From contig JAFUFU010000025.1 in assembly GCA_017469785.1 (NCBI GenBank), positions 46,413 through 110,412 on the forward strand: a DNA stretch of 64,000 nucleotides, written 5' to 3'. The position numbers and the translations under genes are program-made. Below are positions 58,415 through 64,000 of this stretch, one piece after another. This DNA is from Treponema sp. Lineage in GTDB: Bacteria; Spirochaetota; Spirochaetia; Treponematales; Treponemataceae. Each line of letters starts with the position of its first letter. Position 1 is the first letter of the stretch. The notes under the pieces are model-generated. The model was not told the DNA's origin. It saw nothing but the letters and a program-made list of their open reading frames with translations, and did no database searches.

Positions 58415-59349
58415 TTTACAGTCCTTCTCCGGAGCCGGGGATCTATGCGCGTATAGAGAAAATCAACGATAAAATTGCAGGCAAGAGTTATGAGCGCAAG
58501 ATAGAGGACCAGGGCTTGAATCAGCGGAAAATCACGGGTCTGGATAGACGAGGCGACAAGCCGTCCGATACCTGGAAGAGAGAAGACGTTTTCAACGATT
58601 ATGCTTCCACCGAGAATCTCCGTCATGATAAGTCCGATTGTAGTGACCGAAGGAAGCAGGGCGTTTCTCAAAATGTGGCGGGTAATGACAGTCCATTCGT
58701 TAAGCCCTTTGCTTCTGGCCGTGCGCACATAATCCTGTTCTACCTGATTGAGAATGCTGACCGTCGTGTATCTGGCAAGAATGGCCCCGGAACCGAGAGA
58801 AAGTGACATTGCCGGGAGAATGAGGGATTGAAGGTAACTGAAAAATCCCTCGGAAATTCTCGTATAGCCCATTGCGGGAAAAAACCCGAGCTTGACGGAA
58901 AAAAGAAGAATCAAAAAAAGTGCCGTGCAGAAAGACGGAATTGAAAACCACACCTGATGAAGTGTCATAAGCGGCTTGAAAAAGCGAGTTTTTCTGATGT
59001 AGGCGTACAGAAATCCGAAGAAAAATCCAATGAATACTGTAAAAATGAGCGTTATGAGCGCAAGACTGAGGGTGACAGAAAAACTTCCGCGAATCAATTT
59101 GGAAACGCTCTGATTATACTGATAGGAAATCCCGAAATCGCCCCGGAGCGCGCCAGAAATCCACAGAACATAACGTTCCGCGACAGATTTGTCCAGACCC
59201 ATTTTTTGCTCAAAGGCAAGAATTTGCGCCGAATCGGCATCGGGACCAAGAACGGCGAGAGCGGAATTTCCCGGCAGAATCTGGAAAATGAAAAAAGTCA
59301 GAATTGATACGAGAAAAAGCGTCGTTAAAAAATCAATGACTTTTTTCAA
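58411..59349 (-). CDS. Oligopeptide ABC permease (OppB type), TTG start
   Basis: The protein has 312 residues with six membrane segments. The EAA loop 'VRTARSKGLNEWTVITRHILRNALLPSVT' (core) and 'LPGNSALAVLGPDA' mark OppB/DppB. The start is read as TTG 59349, directly before the first membrane helix and one base past the binding-protein stop. A frame 70 codons longer would lie inside the binding-protein gene and has no family similarity. A TTG start and close spacing imply translational coupling. Confidence 0.9.
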   Translation of the reverse strand: MKKVIDFLTTLFLVSILTFFIFQILPGNSALAVLGPDADSAQILAFEQKMGLDKSVAERYVLWISGALRGDFGISYQYNQSVSKLIRGSFSVTLSLALITLIFTVFIGFFFGFLYAYIRKTRFFKPLMTLHQVWFSIPSFCTALFLILLFSVKLGFFPAMGYTRISEGFFSYLQSLILPAMSLSLGSGAILARYTTVSILNQVEQDYVRTARSKGLNEWTVITRHILRNALLPSVTTIGLIMTEILGGSIIVENVFSLPGIGRLVASSIQTRDFPLIQALVLYLALITLACNFIVDFLYTRIDPRLRRRTVK

Positions 59350-59350
59350 A

Positions 59351-60841
59351 TTAGTCAAAGTGCATTCTCGCAAAATTATAGAACAGCACGGGATATGTTT
59401 CATATCCGCGGATATCTTTCCGCAGTAAGAGAGTGTTGTTTGGGTCGGCGATGAATACCGCAGGGGCAGATTTTGTGAGCAGCTCCTGACAGTATTTGTA
59501 GTATCGGATACGTTTTTCCTTGTCCGTTTCCATAAGGGCTTTGTCAAATGTTTCGTCAAAGACTGGATTGTCGTAGCGGGTGAAATTTCTCTTGTATGAA
59601 GAGTAGTAGCGCCTGAGAACTTCGGCAGGATCCAGTTTGCCGCCGAAAGCTATGACCGTGGCCTGATAATCGAATTTTGTGTAAACCTGGTCGAGCCATG
59701 TCGTCCATTCAACCGTCTTGATTTTGCAGCGTATTCCAATTTTCTCAAGCTGTTTCGCGATGATTTGAGCCGTGTCCACATGAATGCGGTAGTTTCCGGG
59801 AACCGTGATTTCCAGATCAAATCCGCTGGCGTATCCGGCGTTTGCCATGATGGACTTTGCCATTGTAACGTCATTTTTGTAAATCTCGGAAAGCCTGTCA
59901 TTGTAGAATTCGCCAAGAATCGGCGAAAAATTGCTGTAGAGCTTTGTGCCGAAAGACCCCATTGCTCCTGAAATGATTTCGTCCTTGTTGATTGCCATGG
60001 TGATGGCCTGTCTGACAAGAGGATTGTCCAGCGGATGCACGGTATTGTTAAGTCCCAGCACCTGAACCATGTTCTGCGGAGATGAGATAAGCGTGAATTT
60101 GTTTGAAAGGGATTTTGCGTTTTCTGCGGAAAGCATTTGGCCGATGTCCAGCTGTTTTGTTTGCAACGCCGACAGTATGGCATTTTCATCGGACATGACG
60201 TAAATCTCGATTTTCTCTATGGTAGGAAGATTTTCTACATTCCAGTAATTTTCGTTTTTTTCAAGTACAACTTTTTGATGCAGCTGATATTCCACGAACT
60301 TGTAAGGGCCAGTTCCAATCGGCTTTTCGGCGTGATTTGTGTATCCCATGGGAAGAATCGGGCTTATTGTGAGGGCAAGAAAACCGCCGTAGGGCTGTTT
60401 TGTCTTGATTGTGAAAGTGTATGCGTCTGGAGCCGAGATGCTGTCGATTTCCTTTGCCATTATGTCTGAGCGTGGCGGAAGAGAATTCAGGCCCGCAAGA
60501 TTTTCGTATGTGTAAAGGCAGTCCGCGCTGGTGAAGGTCGCGCCGTTGTGGAAGCGTATTCCTTTGCGCAGATGGAAAGTATATGTCACTTTGTCATCGG
60601 AAATATCATAGGATTCGCACAAGGCCGGATGAAGCGCGCCTTTTGAATCGAATGAGAGAAGCCCGTCGAAAATATTGTAATAAATGGCTGCTGTATCGGC
60701 GGCCGCAGATTCCCACGGAAAAAATGAATCAGGCTCGGAACTTACATTGATGCGGAGAACATTCTTTGATGGCCTGATATTGCATGATAATAGAAGAATT
60801 GAAGAAAAAAATAGCGCTGAAAGAAAAAGTGATTTTTTCAT
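59351..60841 (-). CDS. Oligopeptide-type ABC substrate-binding lipoprotein
   Basis: The protein has 496 residues with a lipobox LLSC (about residue 20). The SBP family 5 fold shows 'LRINVSSEPDSFFPWESAAAD', 'GLLSFDSKGALHPALCESYDI' core and 'VTYTFHLRKGIRFHNGATFTSADCLYTYEN' (shortened). It captures peptides, or less likely nickel or sugars, for the downstream permeases. TATTCT (60853-60848) lies six bases before the ATG with no Shine-Dalgarno. It is divergent from trkA across 56 bp. Confidence 0.92.
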   Translation of the reverse strand: MKKSLFLSALFFSSILLLSCNIRPSKNVLRINVSSEPDSFFPWESAAADTAAIYYNIFDGLLSFDSKGALHPALCESYDISDDKVTYTFHLRKGIRFHNGATFTSADCLYTYENLAGLNSLPPRSDIMAKEIDSISAPDAYTFTIKTKQPYGGFLALTISPILPMGYTNHAEKPIGTGPYKFVEYQLHQKVVLEKNENYWNVENLPTIEKIEIYVMSDENAILSALQTKQLDIGQMLSAENAKSLSNKFTLISSPQNMVQVLGLNNTVHPLDNPLVRQAITMAINKDEIISGAMGSFGTKLYSNFSPILGEFYNDRLSEIYKNDVTMAKSIMANAGYASGFDLEITVPGNYRIHVDTAQIIAKQLEKIGIRCKIKTVEWTTWLDQVYTKFDYQATVIAFGGKLDPAEVLRRYYSSYKRNFTRYDNPVFDETFDKALMETDKEKRIRYYKYCQELLTKSAPAVFIADPNNTLLLRKDIRGYETYPVLFYNFARMHFD

Positions 60842-60884
60842 GACTTTAGAATAGTACCATGTGGAGCAATTTTTAACAACACGC

Positions 60885-60890
60885 TACAAT
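60885..60890 (+). promoter_or_regulatory. -10 element of trkA
   Basis: TACAAT lies seven bases before the ATG at 60898 without a ribosome site. No convincing -35 is visible. It faces the -10 of the binding-protein gene 32 bp away. Confidence 0.45.
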
Positions 60891-60897
60891 ATTGATA

Positions 60898-62334
60898 ATG
60901 AAAATCGTAATTATCGGTGCTGGCTTTACAGGAACTCAATTAGCTAAACGTCTCATTAACGGAAAAAATGATGTCGTTCTTATTGATAATGACGAAACAA
61001 CTGTGCGCCATGCATCAAACCGTCTTGATTGCAATGTGATTCAGGCAGACGGAAACAATCTGGACACTCTTGAAGAAGCCGGAATCGAAACGGCAGATGC
61101 CCTGGTCTGTGTCACTTCAAACGACGAGGTGAACATGATTACCTGCTCCCTTGTTGATTCAGTTTATCCAAAAATCCTCAAAATTGCCCGGGTCCGGAAT
61201 TACGCTTACTACGCAAACACCAGTGCGGCGATTCAAAAACATGCCACCAAGCTTTCAAGCGAAAACCGTCATCTTTACGGAATTGATTTCATGATTCATC
61301 CTGACGTCGAGGCTGCGGAAGCAATCGTTGCGGCTGTGGAGCACGGAGCTATTACAGATTCCCTGCAGTTTGACAACTCTCCTTATGAGCTTATTCGCGT
61401 CACTGTTGAAAACGGCAGCCGCCTTGACGGGATTGCCCTGCAGAACATGCGCAAGCTCACCGAAAAGCATTTTCTGGTCGGCTATATCGAAAACGAAGGC
61501 GAGACATCCCTTCCCAGCGGCGGCACAATCCTTCATGGAGGAAATTGTCTTGGTGTCCTAATGCGGCGCGGTGATTTGCCGGAAATGCTCGCTCTCTGTG
61601 GCTCCAAACTCAAGGACGTCAAAAAAATCGCTCTGGTCGGTGCCAACAGAATCGGAATGATAGTCGCCGAACGTCTCATCCAAAAGAAAACAAATAAATT
61701 CGCGCGCTTCTTCGGATTCAAGTCAAAAATGAGTCAGGATTTCGTGATTGTTGACTCAAACGAAGTCAACGCAAAAGCAGCAAGCGAAAGATTTCCTACA
61801 ACCAAAGTATTTTGCGCGGACATCACGGAAGAAGGATTCGTCGAGGAGGAAGGAATCAACACTTTCGACCTGGTGATTTGTGCAACACCGAATTATGAGA
61901 TGAACATGGTCATGGCAGCTTACATCGAGTCGCTGGGTGTCGAGAACAGCATCGCCCTTGTAGCGAATTCTGCCTTCGGTGAGGTTGCCCGCAAAATCGG
62001 CATTGAAGTGGCCGTTCCGATCCGGGATTCCGTGATTGACAGCATCATGAGCCATCTCCGGGGCGACAGCGTAACAGGCATTCACTCGGTCAACGGAGGC
62101 TCCCTTGAAATCGCTGAAATCACGATTCCTGAAAACAGCGAGGTCAAAGGCAAGGCGCTGAAAGACATAGCCGAAAACGGAAAATTTCTTCTTTTACAAG
62201 TGCAGAAAAAAGGCGAGGAAAACTATTCGGTTCCAACAGGAAGCACAGTCTTGGACGAAGGCGACAAAGTAATCCTGATTATCAATGCCAGCGAAAATGA
62301 GACCGTCATGAAGAAATTCGGCACGGAGCTGTAG
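60898..62334 (+). CDS. trkA: Trk potassium uptake regulator TrkA
   Basis: The protein has 478 residues with two RCK modules. The first has 'IVIIGAGFTGTQLAKRLI' and the second 'IALVGANRIGMIVAERLI', both NAD-binding; TrkA_C domains follow each ('YELIRVTVENGSRLDGIAL' and 'LEIAEITIPENSEVKGKAL'). TrkA is the cytoplasmic gate regulator of TrkH. ATG 60898 is preferred over TTG 60892. trkH starts three bases after the stop. Confidence 0.96.
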   Translation: MKIVIIGAGFTGTQLAKRLINGKNDVVLIDNDETTVRHASNRLDCNVIQADGNNLDTLEEAGIETADALVCVTSNDEVNMITCSLVDSVYPKILKIARVRNYAYYANTSAAIQKHATKLSSENRHLYGIDFMIHPDVEAAEAIVAAVEHGAITDSLQFDNSPYELIRVTVENGSRLDGIALQNMRKLTEKHFLVGYIENEGETSLPSGGTILHGGNCLGVLMRRGDLPEMLALCGSKLKDVKKIALVGANRIGMIVAERLIQKKTNKFARFFGFKSKMSQDFVIVDSNEVNAKAASERFPTTKVFCADITEEGFVEEEGINTFDLVICATPNYEMNMVMAAYIESLGVENSIALVANSAFGEVARKIGIEVAVPIRDSVIDSIMSHLRGDSVTGIHSVNGGSLEIAEITIPENSEVKGKALKDIAENGKFLLLQVQKKGEENYSVPTGSTVLDEGDKVILIINASENETVMKKFGTEL

Positions 62335-62337
62335 GAA

Positions 62338-63786
62338 ATGGCACAAATCTTTGTTTTTGCTCGGCTGATTTTTATCGTTCTCTCCATTGTGGGGCTTTCC
62401 CTTATCGTTCCCATTCTCACGGCCCTTTTCTGCGGCGAATTTTCCGTCATTCCGAGCTTTGCGCTTCCTCTGGCGGTCTCGCTTGTCGTAGGATTGATTT
62501 TTTTCTTCGCGGGCAAAAAGGCCACGATAAAATTCTCGATTCGGAGCGTCTTCGCCTTTGTCGCCCTGGCATGGATTTCAATCAGCGTCTTCGGCACGAT
62601 TCCGCTTTTGGCAAGCGGCAGCCTCCCTACTTTCCACGACGCGCTTTTTGAGAGCGTTTCAGCCTTTTCCACCACGGGAGCCACGGTTCTTTCTGATGTG
62701 GAAGCCCTTCCCCGCTCAATCAATCTCTGGCGATGCCAGATGCACTGGCTGGGCGGCATGGGAATCATCGCCCTCACCGTTGCCCTTCTTCCCCTCCTCG
62801 GCGTTGGAAGTTTTCAGCTCATAAAAGCCGAGAGCACCGGCCCCGAAAAAGGCAAAATCACGCCAAAAATGGCCAGCACGGCAAAAACTCTCTGGTTTTT
62901 GTACACAGGATTCACTCTGGTTCAGTTCATTGCCCTTAAAATCTGCGGCCTTGATGTAATCGACTCCCTTTCCTATGCATTTTCCACTTTGGGAACTGGC
63001 GGTTTTGCCACAAAAAACGCCAGCATCGGCGCATACAATTCTCTGGCAGTGGAAATCGTCTGCACGGTCTTCATGTTCCTTGCGGGCGTGAATTTCAGCC
63101 TCTATTTTTATGTGATTACCGGCAAATTCGATGAAGTCAGAAAAAATTCTGAGCTAAAGGCCTATATCTCGCTTTTTGCAATCTGCGTGATTATGATTGC
63201 CCTGATTCTGATTCCTCAATACGGTTCATTTGTCCGCGCCCTCCGCTATTCCAGTTTTCAGGTCGCAAGCGTTATGGCCACCACAGGATTTGCCACATCT
63301 GACTACTCCACCTGGCCACCTGCCGCCCAATTCTTCATTTTCCTGCTCTTTTTTACCGGCGGCTGTTCCGGCTCAACTTCCGGCGGTTTTAAAATCATCC
63401 GCTGGGTAGTGCTCAAAAAGCAGGCGTGGAATGAAATGCTCAGAATGTTGCATCCCCATGGGGTCTTTACCGTGAGTCTGAATCAAAAAGCCGGTCGAAA
63501 GGATTTGGTTTTCAATGTAGCGGCTTTTACTTTCGTTTATTTTGCCCTTGTGTTTCTGTCAACGCTGATAAGCACTTTTTGCGGCCTTGATATGTTTACC
63601 AGCTTCACTGCCAGCCTTTCCATGGTGGGAAATGTCGGCCCTGCCTTCGGAAGCCTCAACCCCAGCGAAAGTTTTGGCTCAATAAGCCCTTTCCTAAAAT
63701 ACTGGTATTGTATTGTCATGATTGCAGGCCGTCTGGAGCTTTACAACTTGATTATCTTCCTTTTCCCTGACTATTGGAAAAAATAA
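62338..63786 (+). CDS. trkH: Trk potassium uptake channel TrkH
   Basis: The protein has 482 residues with about ten membrane segments and four selectivity-filter-like repeats: 'SAFSTTGATVLSD', 'STLGTGGFATKN', 'MATTGFATSDY' and 'SMVGNVGPAFGS'. These line the potassium pore. It pairs with TrkA in a two-gene operon. GGAAATGG before the start gives only a weak ribosome site; translational coupling to trkA is likely. Confidence 0.96.
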   Translation: MAQIFVFARLIFIVLSIVGLSLIVPILTALFCGEFSVIPSFALPLAVSLVVGLIFFFAGKKATIKFSIRSVFAFVALAWISISVFGTIPLLASGSLPTFHDALFESVSAFSTTGATVLSDVEALPRSINLWRCQMHWLGGMGIIALTVALLPLLGVGSFQLIKAESTGPEKGKITPKMASTAKTLWFLYTGFTLVQFIALKICGLDVIDSLSYAFSTLGTGGFATKNASIGAYNSLAVEIVCTVFMFLAGVNFSLYFYVITGKFDEVRKNSELKAYISLFAICVIMIALILIPQYGSFVRALRYSSFQVASVMATTGFATSDYSTWPPAAQFFIFLLFFTGGCSGSTSGGFKIIRWVVLKKQAWNEMLRMLHPHGVFTVSLNQKAGRKDLVFNVAAFTFVYFALVFLSTLISTFCGLDMFTSFTASLSMVGNVGPAFGSLNPSESFGSISPFLKYWYCIVMIAGRLELYNLIIFLFPDYWKK

Positions 63787-63803
63787 ACGCTGGCTCATAA
63801 CGA

Positions 63804-63857
63804 AAAGGGCTGCAAGCGGGATATTATTCCTGATTGCAGCCCTTTCCGTTTTTATTA
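63804..63857 (+). terminator. trkAH terminator
   Basis: AAAGGGCTGCAA (63804-63815) is the perfect inverse of 63834-63845, followed by CCGTTTTTATT. It is a strong intrinsic terminator 17 bases past the trkH stop. Confidence 0.9.
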
Positions 63858-63884
63858 TCAAGTCAAATGTCGAGTTTTGAAATT

Positions 63885-64000
63885 TACAGGCTGTATCAAA
63901 AAACGGCTTCCAGTCGTGGAAACGGCTTAGCGAAACCGCAGGCTCGCCTGCTGCACGCAGTTTGTGCTTGTAATTATATACATTTGCCGCTTACGCGGCA
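63885..64000. repeat. GC-rich non-coding tail, possible repeat
   Basis: The last 115 bases hold GCAGGCTCGCCTGC, GCACGCAG and CCGCTTACGCGGCA dyads and resemble in style the GC-rich elements at 35.7 and 44.9 kb. No gene start is visible. The sequence is cut by the window edge. Confidence 0.4.

Noticed and set aside
62338-62360. TGGCAC at the start of trkH as a sigma-54 site
   Set aside because: It lies within the coding sequence and lacks a GC at the required spacing.

Overview
The window reads as a chromosomal segment of a Treponema (Spirochaetes), probably a gut or rumen type. The best evidence is a canonical spirochaete FlaB core flagellin (10077-10937). Supporting signs are many lipoboxed surface proteins, a MurA with Asp in place of the catalytic Cys, and glycan-degrading enzymes (GH43, GH31). 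Only the genus is inferred. There is no phage, plasmid, IS transposase, CRISPR array or rRNA operon.

Layout. 1-2.7 kb: small secreted or membrane proteins of unknown role, with a duplicated promoter block and a duplicated hairpin. 2.9-3.6 kb: a Phd/VapB-VapC type toxin-antitoxin pair. 3.6-8.7 kb: an orphan amino-acid-type binding protein, a small secreted protein and two paralogous M30-like zinc metalloprotease lipoproteins. 8.8-10 kb: a frameshifted RsmE-like gene, then a nested structure in which tRNA-Val(CAC) sits inside the split halves of two other tRNA-Val-like sequences. 10-11 kb: flaB. 11.2-26.4 kb: mostly housekeeping genes (acetyltransferase, GH43, lgt, MinD-like ATPase, ctpA, a second intact rsmE, a WecG-like protein, a sigma-54 AAA+ protein, a TrmJ-like methyltransferase, an SDR, STAS-zinc ribbon, two membrane proteins, murA). 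26.4-33 kb: GH31, pepT, an OmpA-family protein, an antiporter-EIIA fusion. 33-36.8 kb: an iron-type ABC transporter operon with a palindromic repeat inside it. 37-40.2 kb: era, HipBA and a YoeB-type pair. 40.3-45.6 kb: patatin, transketolase, an unknown protein, and hsp20 behind a sigma-54-type promoter.

45.6-55 kb is the most unusual coding region. Eight tightly packed minus-strand genes (53243 to 45626) encode three Cthe_2159-like surface proteins, a predicted beta-barrel, a Pro/Ser-rich secreted protein and a response regulator-histidine kinase pair. Facing them are a VTC-domain protein and a DUF4956 membrane protein. A perfect 18+18 bp inverted repeat lies in the shared promoter region, and a 141-bp inverted-repeat element separates the VTC and DUF4956 genes. 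I read this as one surface system with its own two-component regulator. 55-60.8 kb is an Opp-type peptide transporter operon ending in an HD-GYP response regulator. 60.9-63.8 kb is trkA-trkH for potassium uptake.

Two themes cross the window. First, about fifteen genes have a -10 hexamer only 6-9 bases before the start codon and no Shine-Dalgarno, which suggests leaderless mRNAs; most secreted-protein and flagellin genes instead have a clear GGAG. Second, short non-coding units bounded by inverted repeats recur (nested tRNAs at 9.6-10.0 kb, GC-rich elements at 35.7 and 44.9 kb, a hairpin trio at 54.2 kb), which suggests mobile or recombining palindromes.
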